Positions 38,710 through 47,911 of a stretch of 64,000 nucleotides of DNA are shown here, in pieces (the first letter of the stretch is position 1; every line of letters begins with the position of its first letter). Position numbers and translations under genes: made by a program. The notes under the pieces were generated by a model that saw only the letters and a list, made by a program, of their open reading frames with translations, searched no databases and was not told the origin of the DNA. The stretch covers positions 1 through 64,000 of the forward strand of contig NC_015731.1 of NCBI RefSeq assembly GCF_000219585.1, given 5' to 3'. The stretch comes from Nitrosomonas sp. Is79A3 (GTDB lineage Bacteria; Pseudomonadota; Gammaproteobacteria; Burkholderiales; Nitrosomonadaceae).

Positions 38710-39760
38710 TCTCGGCCAAAGTGTTTGGCTCGATAATATCACCCGCGAATTGCTGACGAGCGGTACGCTACACCACTACATTAGTGAACTCTCAGTGACT
38801 GGCTTGACTTCCAACCCGACGATCTTTGACAAAGCGATCAAGGGCGGGGATTTCTATGATGCTGCCATTGATCAGAAAACCGCTGAGGGTAAATCGGGTG
38901 AGGCGTTATTCTTCGAGCTTGCCTTGGAGGATTTGACACAGGCTGCAGATCTGTTACGTCCGATTCATGACGCTACTGGCGGAATGGACGGTTGGGTATC
39001 GTTGGAGGTGTCTCCCTTGCTGGCGGATGACACGGACGGTACCATCAAGGCCGCAGCGGCGCTTCAAGGCCGTGCACAGCGCCCCAATCTGTTTATCAAA
39101 ATTCCAGGCACCCGTGCAGGCATTCCTGCTATCGAAGAGAGCATCTTCGCGGGGGTGCCGGTAAATGTCACGTTGTTGTTTTCGTGCGAGCATTATATGG
39201 CGGCTGCCAAAGCCTATATGCGGGGTATCGAACGGCGAATCGCTGCCGGTCTCGATCCAAAAGTCTTTTCTGTTGCATCAATTTTCGTCAGTCGCTGGGA
39301 TACGGCCATAAAGGACAAAACGCCGCAGGTGCTGCATAACCGCCTTGGTATCGCTATCGCCAATCGCGTCTACAAGTGCTACCGGGAATTGCTGGCCTCA
39401 CCCCGCTGGCAAAAACTGGTTGAAGCCGGTGCACGGCCGCAACGCTTGCTCTGGGGTAGCACGGGCAGCAAAGATCCCGATGCCTCGGACACCCTATACA
39501 TCGAGGCGCTTGTGGCGCCGGATACCATCAACACGATGCCGGATAAGACACTGCTTGCTTTTGCCGAGCACGGCGAAGTGAAAACAACTATGCCAAGCGA
39601 TGGCGGTGATGCCGAAGCGGTGCTTGCCGCTTTTGCACGGGTTAATGTGGATGATGTGGTGCTCGCGGCTAAACTTCAGCGTGAAGGCGTGCAGTCGTTT
39701 GCAGAGTCTTGGAATGAGCTAATGGATTGCATTGCAGCAAAAAATACCGTCCGCAAATAA
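38684..39760 (+). CDS. tal: Transaldolase
   Basis: Transaldolase transfers dihydroxyacetone units in the non-oxidative pentose phosphate pathway. The 358-residue protein is of the longer type, common in proteobacteria and actinobacteria. It opens with GQSVWLDNITRELLTSG, has TGLTSNPTIFDKAI near residue 40, and carries the Schiff-base lysine in NLFIKIPGTRAG near residue 138. Its start lies inside the end of the cyclic glucan synthase gene, so it is translationally coupled. It belongs with the gnd and zwf genes that follow. Confidence 0.95.
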   Translation: MKATQQLHDLGQSVWLDNITRELLTSGTLHHYISELSVTGLTSNPTIFDKAIKGGDFYDAAIDQKTAEGKSGEALFFELALEDLTQAADLLRPIHDATGGMDGWVSLEVSPLLADDTDGTIKAAAALQGRAQRPNLFIKIPGTRAGIPAIEESIFAGVPVNVTLLFSCEHYMAAAKAYMRGIERRIAAGLDPKVFSVASIFVSRWDTAIKDKTPQVLHNRLGIAIANRVYKCYRELLASPRWQKLVEAGARPQRLLWGSTGSKDPDASDTLYIEALVAPDTINTMPDKTLLAFAEHGEVKTTMPSDGGDAEAVLAAFARVNVDDVVLAAKLQREGVQSFAESWNELMDCIAAKNTVRK

Positions 39761-39886
39761 TCTCAACCCAGTGGAGTTAAGTCCTAGCAGTCGCAGGAGA
39801 AGCCGAACAGTTGTGCGCAGTATCGCATGAACGGGCTTATGCAAGTGTACGCATAATAATTTGTTGTTTTTTAAAGGAGAAACGGT

Positions 39887-40192
39887 ATGCTTTTGACATT
39901 CACAATCTTTTCAACCGATGTTTATGCCGATATCACCATGTTTAAAGGCGATGCGCTTACCTTGCTGAAAATGATGGGATACAGTGCTGCCGAGACTGGC
40001 GCTATTCCGGCTGCAGATGTTCCTCAAGCGCTAAGCCGATTAACAGCCGCTATTGATGCGAAAAAAATCTCGTTACCGGTTAATGATGAAGATGGGGATG
40101 AATCATGGGTTATTCTGGCAAATCGAGGATTACCTTTAATTAATTTTTTTACTGACGCAGCAAAGACAGGCTGTGACGTAATGTGGCGATAG
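39887..40192 (+). CDS. DUF1840 protein (paralogue 1)
   Basis: The 101-residue small protein matches the DUF1840 pattern: DVYADITMFKGDALTLLKMMGY near the N-terminus, then AIPAADVPQALSRLTAAID, and the C-terminal RGLPLINFFTDAAKTGCDVMW. Function is unknown. A strong Shine-Dalgarno (AAAGGAGAA) precedes the ATG. It is about half identical to the gene at 42797, and the two copies flank the gnd-zwf pair. The N-terminal region is slightly longer and more hydrophobic than in the second copy. Confidence 0.85.
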   Translation: MLLTFTIFSTDVYADITMFKGDALTLLKMMGYSAAETGAIPAADVPQALSRLTAAIDAKKISLPVNDEDGDESWVILANRGLPLINFFTDAAKTGCDVMWR

Positions 40193-40287
40193 ATGCTCAG
40201 TCTGAAAACCAGTAGATTGATACGTGCAGTTAATGTCCTGCGGCTTGCTGCAGGACAGGATGCTTTATTCAAAAAGAAGGGGAATGC

Positions 40288-41310
40288 ATGCAACTGGGGA
40301 TGATTGGTCTAGGACGCATGGGTGCTAACCTAGTGCGGCGCTTAACTAAAGACGGCCATTCGTGCGTGGTCTATGACGTCAATGCGGCTGCCGTCAAAGC
40401 GCTAACAGGCCAGGCTATTCAACATGCCGATTCGCTGGATGATTTTGTCGCCAAACTATCCTCTCCGCGTGTGATCTGGGTGATGGTGCCCGCCGGTGTT
40501 ACCGGCAAGACAATTTCAGATCTGGCCGTATTGCTTGCGGCGAACGACATCATCATCGATGGCGGCAACAGCTATTATCGTGATGATCAAGTGCGTGCTA
40601 AAGCGCTCAAGACACAAGGTATTCACTATGTTGACTGTGGAACCAGCGGCGGCGTATTCGGGCTCGAGCGAGGCTACTGCTTGATGATTGGCGGCGAGGA
40701 AGACGTAGTCTGGCATCTCGATCCGATCTTTAAAAGCATTGCGCCAGGCGTTGCAGCAGCAGAACGGACTTCCGGGCGCGACGGCGAACCGGATCCCGAA
40801 GAACAGGGTTACTTGCACTGTGGCCCGGCTGGTGCGGGTCATTTTGTGAAGATGGTTCATAATGGCATTGAATACGGCTTGATGGCTGCATACGCTGAAG
40901 GACTCAATATTCTCAAACATGCAGATGCAGGTCTTCGTGTAAGAACACAGGACGCCGAGACTACTCCGTTGCGTGACCCGGAAGCCTACCAATACCGCAT
41001 CGACATCGGTAAAGTGGCCGAAGTATGGCGTCGAGGCAGCGTGATCTCATCCTGGCTGCTCGATTTAACAGCAGCGGCGCTTGCCGGAGATTCGGAGCTA
41101 AAGCAATTCTCAGGACACGTATCGGACTCGGGCGAAGGACGCTGGACCACGCTCGCCGCCATCGACGAAGGCGTACCAGCGCCAGTCATCAGTGCTGCAT
41201 TATTCGGACGTTTCGAGTCCCAGGGAGAGGCAGATTACGCCGATCGTATTCTCTCGGCCATGCGCAAGCAGTTTGGCGGTCATGATGAAAAGCCAAAGGA
41301 TGGCACATGA
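40288..41310 (+). CDS. gnd: 6-phosphogluconate dehydrogenase (decarboxylating), short form
   Basis: The enzyme oxidises 6-phosphogluconate to ribulose-5-phosphate and CO2. The 340-residue protein belongs to the short (YqeC/GndA) class, often NAD-dependent, rather than the 470-residue class. The Rossmann motif [13 protein letters not shown] is at residue 6. Substrate-binding motifs [11 protein letters not shown] and [20 protein letters not shown] follow, and the catalytic [12 protein letters not shown] is near residue 191. It is followed almost at once by zwf, so the two enzymes are made together. Confidence 0.95.
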   Translation: MQLGMIGLGRMGANLVRRLTKDGHSCVVYDVNAAAVKALTGQAIQHADSLDDFVAKLSSPRVIWVMVPAGVTGKTISDLAVLLAANDIIIDGGNSYYRDDQVRAKALKTQGIHYVDCGTSGGVFGLERGYCLMIGGEEDVVWHLDPIFKSIAPGVAAAERTSGRDGEPDPEEQGYLHCGPAGAGHFVKMVHNGIEYGLMAAYAEGLNILKHADAGLRVRTQDAETTPLRDPEAYQYRIDIGKVAEVWRRGSVISSWLLDLTAAALAGDSELKQFSGHVSDSGEGRWTTLAAIDEGVPAPVISAALFGRFESQGEADYADRILSAMRKQFGGHDEKPKDGT

Positions 41311-41311
41311 C

Positions 41312-42736
41312 ATGGACAAACCCGCAAGCGGCCTAACGCAATCAGGCGCACTGGTACTTTTTGGCGCAACGGGTGATCTTGCACACAAGAAAATATTTCC
41401 ATCGCTCTACGCGATGGTTAAACGAGGGTCATTAAAGGTTCCGATAGTAGGCGTTGGTTTTTCGGGCTGGACGCTAGCGCAACTGCACGATCGCGCAATA
41501 GACGGTATAAAAAATGTCATTAAAAACGTCGATTCGAACGCCTTAAATCAATTGCTTTCGCTACTGCGTTATGTAGACGGTGATTATAAAAACCCGGAAA
41601 CATTTCAAACGCTCAAAAAAACGCTTAATGGCGCGCTGCATCCGGCCTTCTACCTCGCCATTCCGCCTGCCTTCTTCGCGGCCATCATCAAAGATCTTGG
41701 CTCTTCTGGCTTGGCGGAGCATGCCCGCGTCATTGTGGAAAAGCCTTTTGGGCGTGATTTGGCTTCGGCATGCGAGCTCAACCGCGCTGCGCATTTGGTT
41801 TTTCCAGAGACTTCGATCTTTCGCATTGATCACTTCCTTGGCAAAGAAGCAATCGAAAACATCCTTTATTTCCGGTTCGCAAATTCGTTCCTGGAACCGA
41901 TTTGGAATCGCAATTATGTAGCGAGTGTTCAGATCACGCTTTCGGAAGATTTTGGGGTGGAAGGAAGAGGCAGTTTCTACGACGGAGTCGGCTGCCTGCG
42001 CGACGTGATTCAGAACCATCTCTTTCAAATAGTTGCGCTTCTGGCCATGGAGCCTCCAGCCGGGCGGGATTTTGAGGCCCAGCGAAGCGAAAAAGCCAAG
42101 GTATTTCAAGCAATGCATGCGCTAAAACCGGAAGATCTGGTAAGAGGACAGTTTGAAGGCTACCTTCAGGAATCTGGTGTCGCTAAGGATTCTGACACGG
42201 AGACTTATTGTGCCTTGCGGTTATTTATTGATTCGTGGCGCTGGGCAGGTGTGCCGTGGTACCTGCGTTCAGGCAAATGCTTGGCCGAAACTGCTGCAGA
42301 GATTCTGGTTCAACTTAAGGCACCTCCGCAGAAACTGTTTGAAGATGCCGGGCCGGAGGCTTGCCGGGCTAATTATTTGCGCTTCCAATTATCACCGCAT
42401 TCCGCCATTGCTTTAGCTGCACGCGTCAAGCGAGCGGGAGAGGAATATGTCGGCGACCAGAAAGAACTTTACCTTCTCAACGCTCAGCCAGATGAGCAAA
42501 CGCCTTATGAGCGGCTTCTGGGCGACGCATTGGCTGGTAACGGCGCGCTTTTCACCCGGCAGGATGCAGTTGAGTCGGCTTGGGCAGTGCTTGATAGGGT
42601 TCTGACGGAGCATCAGCCGGTCAGATTATATAAGCCCGGTAGCTGGGGACCGATGGAAGCTGATGCGCTCATTACGGCCGATGGCGGATGGTATAACCCA
42701 AAGCTTAATCTTGTGATTAGGGAGGTGTCATTATGA
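41312..42736 (+). CDS. zwf: Glucose-6-phosphate 1-dehydrogenase
   Basis: Zwf oxidises glucose-6-phosphate to 6-phosphogluconolactone, the entry to the oxidative pentose phosphate pathway. The NAD(P) fingerprint [15 protein letters not shown] is near residue 17 and the catalytic [15 protein letters not shown] near residue 171. [13 protein letters not shown] is also present. The open frame begins upstream inside gnd. The ATG at 41312 has AAGGA at a usable distance; 41300 is an alternative. With this start it has 474 residues, in the normal range. No 6-phosphogluconolactonase gene was recognised in the cluster. Confidence 0.94.
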   Translation: MDKPASGLTQSGALVLFGATGDLAHKKIFPSLYAMVKRGSLKVPIVGVGFSGWTLAQLHDRAIDGIKNVIKNVDSNALNQLLSLLRYVDGDYKNPETFQTLKKTLNGALHPAFYLAIPPAFFAAIIKDLGSSGLAEHARVIVEKPFGRDLASACELNRAAHLVFPETSIFRIDHFLGKEAIENILYFRFANSFLEPIWNRNYVASVQITLSEDFGVEGRGSFYDGVGCLRDVIQNHLFQIVALLAMEPPAGRDFEAQRSEKAKVFQAMHALKPEDLVRGQFEGYLQESGVAKDSDTETYCALRLFIDSWRWAGVPWYLRSGKCLAETAAEILVQLKAPPQKLFEDAGPEACRANYLRFQLSPHSAIALAARVKRAGEEYVGDQKELYLLNAQPDEQTPYERLLGDALAGNGALFTRQDAVESAWAVLDRVLTEHQPVRLYKPGSWGPMEADALITADGGWYNPKLNLVIREVSL

Positions 42737-42796
42737 AGAAATATCGAGCCAGTACGATCGGCAAGCGGAGTAATTATTTTTTTCTAGGAGGATAGT

Positions 42797-43102
42797 ATGC
42801 TAGTGACATTTACAACAGATGCGCATGCCAATATCACTATGTTTGAAGGTGACGCATTGACCATGCTCAAAATGATGGGACACAGCGCGACCTTTCCTGG
42901 TGCTATTTTGGCTGCAGATATACCCGCAGCACTAAGCCGATTAACAGCCGCAATTGCTGCGGAAAAAATCTCGCCTCCAGTCAAGAATGAAAATGAGGAT
43001 ACGGATGAACCTGTGGTAAGTATGACAAACCGGGGGTTACCGTTAATTGACTTATTAACTGACGCAGCAAAAGAAGGCTGTAACGTAATGTGGAATAAAT
43101 AG
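42797..43102 (+). CDS. DUF1840 protein (paralogue 2)
   Basis: The 101-residue DUF1840 protein contains HANITMFEGDALTMLKMMGHS, AILAADIPAALSRLTAAIA and RGLPLIDLLTDAAKEGCNVMW. It is the closer of the two copies to the usual family sequence. A near-perfect Shine-Dalgarno (AGGAGG at about 42786) precedes the ATG, predicting strong translation. It is the second copy flanking gnd-zwf. Confidence 0.87.
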   Translation: MLVTFTTDAHANITMFEGDALTMLKMMGHSATFPGAILAADIPAALSRLTAAIAAEKISPPVKNENEDTDEPVVSMTNRGLPLIDLLTDAAKEGCNVMWNK

Positions 43103-43457
43103 TCAGTCATTTACAGACTTAATAAGTAAAGGAAGCTCTGATTAAGTTGATTACAGTCATGGTTCGACAACTCACCACGAACGTAATCAATATATTGCCG
43201 TTCGTCCTGAGCCTGTCGAAGGACTTAATCAGAGCTTCCTAAAGGTTATTCTGAAAAAATAGAACAAATAGAATTGGATGTGTTCAAGGCGAGTAAATTT
43301 TATGTAACCTTTGTTGAGATCTTTCAAAGATTAACCACAAATCGCATATAAGCACATTCTGGCGGCGATATGCCCAATTACACACTGGCTTTTAAAAAGA
43401 GAAATTAAATTTCTCATTTTTTGCAGGCCTCGAATGAACAGTACACATGAGGTAGAA
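43103..43457. other. 355-base intergenic region before phosphoglucomutase
   Basis: It holds element A copy 2 (43130-43240) followed by about 215 AT-rich bases that may contain the pgm promoter. No gene is seen. Confidence 0.6.
43130..43240. repeat. Palindromic MITE-like repeat, element A copy 2 (inverted)
   Basis: Perfect 17-base terminal inverted repeats, AGGAAGCTCTGATTAAG at 43130-43146 and its complement at 43224-43240. The reverse complement matches 24049-24168 almost base for base through the core. It separates the second DUF1840 gene from pgm. Confidence 0.9.
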
Positions 43458-45200
43458 ATGAAAATAAGCCCTTTGGCAGGAAAACCCGTCGAATCATCAA
43501 TGCTGGTCAACATTCCAAAACTTGTCTCTGCCTACTACGCCAATATTCCTGATCCATTAGTATCTGAACAAAGAATCGCCTTCGGCACCTCTGGGCATCG
43601 TGGCTCTTCACTCAAAAACAGCTTCAACGAATGGCATATTCTTGCCATCAGTCAGGCTATCTGTCAGTACCGCAGGCAGCAGGGTATCAATGGACCACTG
43701 TTTCTAGGTATCGACACACACGCACTTTCGGAACCGGCGTTTATTACTGTGCTCGAAGTGTTGGCGGCCAACGGTGTGGAAGTCATGATCGCGGATAAGG
43801 ATGAATATACGCCCACGCCTGTGATCTCGCACGCAATACTTACCTATAATCGCGGTCGCGATTACGGATTGGCGGATGGCATTATCATCACGCCTTCACA
43901 CAATCCTCCCGATAGTGGCGGCTTCAAGTACAACCCGCCCAATGGCGGGCCAGCCGATAATGATGTGACAGGATGGATTGAATCCCACGCTAATGCGTTT
44001 CTTGAAATCAATCTCCAAGGTGTAAAAAGAATTTCTTACCAGAAAGCAATGCGCTTGAGTACCACCCACCGTCATGACTATCTCAATGCCTACGTAAACG
44101 ATCTTAGCAACGTGTTGGATATGGAAGCGATTCATAATGCCGGAATCAATATGGCCGTAGATCCCCTCGGCGGCGCGGGTGTCCACTATTGGGCAAGAAT
44201 TGCCGAACGCTATGGCTTAGATCTTACGGTGGTAAACGATATTGTTGATCCGACTTTCCGCTTCATGACAGTCGATTGGGACGGTCAGGTTCGCATGGAT
44301 CCTTCCTCGCCTTACGCAATGCAGCACTTGATCGATCTCACGAATCACTTTGACATCGCCTTTGCTTGCGACACCGATCATGATCGGCATGGGATCATCA
44401 CCCGAAGCGCAGGATTGTTACCGCCCAATCACTATCTTTCAGCCGCGATTTATTATCTGTTCCAGCACCGGCCGAAATGGCACAAAGATGCGGCAGTTGG
44501 TAAGACGGTAGTTAGCAGCCTGATGATTGATCGCATTACGAGGAAGCTTGAACGTAAACTTTATGAAGTGCCGGTTGGTTTCAAGTGGTTTGTGGATGGC
44601 TTACTCGACGGTTCGCTGGGTTTTGGCGGGGAAGAGAGTGCAGGAGCCTCTTTTCTCCGGCTAGACGGCAGCGTTTGGACAACTGATAAAGATGGTATCA
44701 CCCCGGCTTTGCTGTCAGCAGAGATTACGGCGCATATGGGTCGCGATCCCGGAGAAATTTATCGTGAGCTCGCGCGTGAATACGGTGAGCCAATTTACGA
44801 TCGTGTGGAGGCGTCAGCTACTCCAGAGCAAAAAAGAATGCTGGCACAGCTCGCACCAGAGCAGATCTTGTCTGTAGAGCTGGCTGGGGAAAAAATTCAG
44901 ACCATCCTCACCCACGCACCGGGCAATAACGCATCAATCGGCGGTTTGAAGATAATTACCGAGAATGGATGGTTTGCCGCGCGGCCATCCGGGACGGAAG
45001 ACATTTACAAGATTTATGCCGAAAGTTTCAAAGGCACGGATCATCTGCGTTGCATCCTGGAAGAAGCCCAGGTGATTGTCAACAAAGCTCTGACAGAGCA
45101 AGTGCCGGGCCGGAACAAAGCGCACTCATCATCGGCACCTCATCAGCAAACAATAAGTGAAGCCAAGGAAGGGTGGCGTAACGAGGGGAATCCCAATTGA
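43458..45200 (+). CDS. pgm: Phosphoglucomutase (alpha-D-glucose specific)
   Basis: Pgm interconverts glucose-1-phosphate and glucose-6-phosphate. The 580-residue protein has FGTSGHRGSSLKNSFNE near residue 42, the catalytic phosphoserine loop IITPSHNPPDSGGFKYNPP near residue 150, the metal-binding DTDHDRHGIITR near residue 310 and the sugar-phosphate loop RPSGTEDIYKIYAESF near residue 515. An upstream in-frame ATG at 43434 exists, but the one at 43458 has a GAGG Shine-Dalgarno and matches family starts. A polar C-terminal tail of about 35 residues goes beyond the family norm. It links glgP (glucose-1-P) to zwf (glucose-6-P). Confidence 0.95.
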   Translation: MKISPLAGKPVESSMLVNIPKLVSAYYANIPDPLVSEQRIAFGTSGHRGSSLKNSFNEWHILAISQAICQYRRQQGINGPLFLGIDTHALSEPAFITVLEVLAANGVEVMIADKDEYTPTPVISHAILTYNRGRDYGLADGIIITPSHNPPDSGGFKYNPPNGGPADNDVTGWIESHANAFLEINLQGVKRISYQKAMRLSTTHRHDYLNAYVNDLSNVLDMEAIHNAGINMAVDPLGGAGVHYWARIAERYGLDLTVVNDIVDPTFRFMTVDWDGQVRMDPSSPYAMQHLIDLTNHFDIAFACDTDHDRHGIITRSAGLLPPNHYLSAAIYYLFQHRPKWHKDAAVGKTVVSSLMIDRITRKLERKLYEVPVGFKWFVDGLLDGSLGFGGEESAGASFLRLDGSVWTTDKDGITPALLSAEITAHMGRDPGEIYRELAREYGEPIYDRVEASATPEQKRMLAQLAPEQILSVELAGEKIQTILTHAPGNNASIGGLKIITENGWFAARPSGTEDIYKIYAESFKGTDHLRCILEEAQVIVNKALTEQVPGRNKAHSSSAPHQQTISEAKEGWRNEGNPN

Positions 45201-45242
45201 TACATAAGAAGATTTGGCCTCGGGCAATTTAAAGGAGAGGCT

Positions 45243-47789
45243 ATGAGCCAGCAAACAAGAGACAGTCACCCGAAAGAGCTTATTTTACCGACGGACATAA
45301 AAGGATTCGACTCCTTGTCCGAGCTTGCGCTGGATATGCGCTCGTCGTGGAATCATGCCAGTGATCAAATATGGCGGCAGTTGGATCCTGTGCTATGGGA
45401 ACTTACGCATAATCCTTGGGTAGTCTTGCAAACGGTCTCACGGGAAAAACTTCAGCATTTTTTACAAGACACTGTCTTCCTTAAAAATGTTATCGAATTG
45501 GTGCAAATCCGGCGCGATACGGCCGAAGCACCTGCCTGGTTTCAGCAAGCTTACCCGCAATCGCCGTTGAGTTGTATCGCGTACTTCAGTATGGAATTCA
45601 TGTTGAGCGAGGCATTGCCTATCTATTCGGGCGGACTGGGTAATGTAGCTGGTGATCAGCTTAAAGCTGCTAGTGATTTAGGTGTTCCGGTAATCGGTGT
45701 GGGGCTACTCTACCAGCAAGGCTATTTTCACCAGGCGATTGATAAGGATGGCGCACAACAGGCGCTTTTCCCGTATAACGATCCCGGACAATTACCGGTC
45801 ACGCCTCTGCGCCAAGCCAATGGCGAGTGGTTGCGGCTGGAAATTGAATTGCCCGGTTATTCGGTATGGTTGCGGACCTGGCAGGTTCAAGTCGGTCGCG
45901 TAAAATTGTACCTATTGGATAGCAATGATGCTGCGAATTACCCTGTTCATCGTGGTATTACCAGCGAACTTTACGGCGGCGGGCCGGAGTTACGCCTCAA
46001 ACAGGAATTGTTGCTTGGGATTGGCGGATGGCGACTGCTTGCTGCTCTCGGTATTAAGCCGGAGGTTTGCCATTTGAATGAAGGACATGCGGCATTTGTA
46101 GTGCTGGAACGCGCGAAAAGTTTTATGGAGGAAACCAAATCGAGCTTCGAAGTTGCGCTGACCGTTACGAGGGCGGGTAATCTCTTTACCACACACACGG
46201 CGGTTGCTGCTGGTTTCGATCGTTTTGCTCCAGCACTTATTGAGCAATACCTGGGTAGTTATGCCGAGCAGCAGCTCGGTATAACCCGTCATGATTTACT
46301 GGCCTTGGGCCGCCATAACCCAAAAGACATGGCAGAACCTTTCAATATGGCTTATCTGGCGATTCGAGGCTGTGGAGCGATCAATGGGGTGAGCCGCTTA
46401 CATGGGAAAGTCAGCCGCCATCTTTTTGAGCACCTCTTCCCGCGATGGCCAACCGGCGAAGTGCCTATCGGGCATGTGACCAACGGAGTGCATATGCCGA
46501 CCTGGGATTCGGCAGAAGCGGATGCTTTGTGGACGCAGGCCTGTAATAAAGACCGCTGGCTGGGCATAACTAAGACCTTGGAACGAGATATTCGCTGTAT
46601 TTCTGATGTCAGCCTATGGAAATTTCGCAGGGCTGCTAGTAAAGCTTTGATTGAATTTGCCCGTGAGCGATTATCTCAGCAGCTTGCCGTATCCGGAATG
46701 CCGCCCGAGACGATTGACAATGCCAAGCATCTATTTGATTTCAATACATTGACACTGGGGTTTGCACGCCGTTTTGCGGCTTATAAACGACCCAATCTGT
46801 TGCTGAAAGACCCGGAGCGATTGTTTCGCCTATTGACTAATCCACAACGTCCGGTACAGCTCATCATCGCCGGTAAGGCGCATCCCGCCGACTTGGCAGG
46901 TCAAGCCCTAATTCAGCAATGGATTCATTTCATCCGGCGGCCTGAGGTGCGCCCTCATGTAATCTTCCTCAGTGACTACGATATGCATTTGACCGCGCAA
47001 TTGGTCCAAGGCGTTGATGTCTGGCTCAATACGCCGCGCCGCCCGTGGGAGGCGTGTGGAACCAGTGGCATGAAGGTACTTGTCAACGGCGGCATCAATT
47101 TGTCTGAGTTGGATGGTTGGTGGGCAGAGGCCTACACCCCCGAAGTGGGATGGGCGCTGGGAGACGGTCAGGAACACAGTGACGATCCTGCTGCGGACGA
47201 TCGCGATGCCGAGATGCTCTACGACCTGCTTGAATACGAGGTGATTCCAGAATTCTATACCCGCAATGCGGATGGCATCCCCGTTGCCTGGGTGAAGCGA
47301 ATGCGGGAGAGCATGGCGCGATTGACACCGCAATTTTCCTCCAATCGCGCGGTGCGCGAATATACTGAGCAGTTCTACCTGCCGGTTGCCTCCGCCTATC
47401 ATGCGCGGGCTGCTAGTCAAGGTAAAATCGGTACACAAATTGTTGATTGGCAGAAAGCTTGGAAACAAAATTGGAGCGCGTTGCACTTCGGCGAAGTAAA
47501 AATTGAAGCTGAAGGCGAGCAACATGTAATTGAGGTTCAGGTATATTTCGATGCGCTCGATCCAGAGGCGGTGCGGGTCGAGCTCTATGCCGATAAAATT
47601 AGTGATGGCACTCCAGTGCGGCAAGAAATGAAGCGCGTGCGACAACTGGCTGGTGCAACAAATGGCTACGCCTATCGCACGCTTGTGACGGATGCCCGTC
47701 CAGTGACAGATTATACGGCGCGAATCGTTCCGTACCACGAGCATGTGGCAATTCCTTTGGAAGATAATCATATCTTATGGCAGCGATGA
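45243..47789 (+). CDS. glgP: Alpha-glucan (glycogen) phosphorylase
   Basis: GlgP releases glucose-1-phosphate from glycogen-like alpha-1,4-glucans with inorganic phosphate and PLP. The 848-residue protein belongs to the bacterial form with an N-terminal DUF3417 domain (LALDMRSSWNHASDQIWRQL near residue 28). Further motifs are IAYFSMEFMLSEALPIYSGG near residue 115, VCHLNEGHAAF, and the PLP-lysine motif EACGTSGMKVLVNGG near residue 602. AGGAGAGG lies just before the ATG at 45243, and pgm is 42 bases upstream. No glycogen synthase or branching gene is present in this window. Confidence 0.95.
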   Translation: MSQQTRDSHPKELILPTDIKGFDSLSELALDMRSSWNHASDQIWRQLDPVLWELTHNPWVVLQTVSREKLQHFLQDTVFLKNVIELVQIRRDTAEAPAWFQQAYPQSPLSCIAYFSMEFMLSEALPIYSGGLGNVAGDQLKAASDLGVPVIGVGLLYQQGYFHQAIDKDGAQQALFPYNDPGQLPVTPLRQANGEWLRLEIELPGYSVWLRTWQVQVGRVKLYLLDSNDAANYPVHRGITSELYGGGPELRLKQELLLGIGGWRLLAALGIKPEVCHLNEGHAAFVVLERAKSFMEETKSSFEVALTVTRAGNLFTTHTAVAAGFDRFAPALIEQYLGSYAEQQLGITRHDLLALGRHNPKDMAEPFNMAYLAIRGCGAINGVSRLHGKVSRHLFEHLFPRWPTGEVPIGHVTNGVHMPTWDSAEADALWTQACNKDRWLGITKTLERDIRCISDVSLWKFRRAASKALIEFARERLSQQLAVSGMPPETIDNAKHLFDFNTLTLGFARRFAAYKRPNLLLKDPERLFRLLTNPQRPVQLIIAGKAHPADLAGQALIQQWIHFIRRPEVRPHVIFLSDYDMHLTAQLVQGVDVWLNTPRRPWEACGTSGMKVLVNGGINLSELDGWWAEAYTPEVGWALGDGQEHSDDPAADDRDAEMLYDLLEYEVIPEFYTRNADGIPVAWVKRMRESMARLTPQFSSNRAVREYTEQFYLPVASAYHARAASQGKIGTQIVDWQKAWKQNWSALHFGEVKIEAEGEQHVIEVQVYFDALDPEAVRVELYADKISDGTPVRQEMKRVRQLAGATNGYAYRTLVTDARPVTDYTARIVPYHEHVAIPLEDNHILWQR

Positions 47790-47812
47790 CCTAATCAAAA
47801 GAAGAATAGGCA

Positions 47813-47911
47813 ATGAAAAAAGAGACTGCAATCAGCAGCGTGCTTGGGGATATGAGTGGTTTCCCAATTCCATCACAAGTTTTACGAAGCCAGTTACGGA
47901 GATGTCAATGA
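47813..47911 (+). CDS. Possible 32-codon leader peptide translationally coupled to mgtA
   Basis: An ATG at 47813 opens a 32-codon frame (N-terminus MKKETAISSVLGDM, then FPIPSQVLRSQLRRCQ). Its TGA at 47909-47911 overlaps the preferred mgtA ATG at 47908 (ATGA). A weak AGG lies before the start. The frame has Pro and Arg codons near its end. Leader peptides with Pro codons control mgtA in Salmonella (MgtL), but the sequence here is not evidently homologous. This is a candidate and translation is unproven. Confidence 0.4.
   Translation: MKKETAISSVLGDMSGFPIPSQVLRSQLRRCQ

Noticed and set aside
46908..47771. Minus-strand open frame of 287 codons opposite glgP.
   Set aside because: glgP shows the PLP site and other motifs in exactly this stretch on the plus strand; the antisense frame has no recognisable features.
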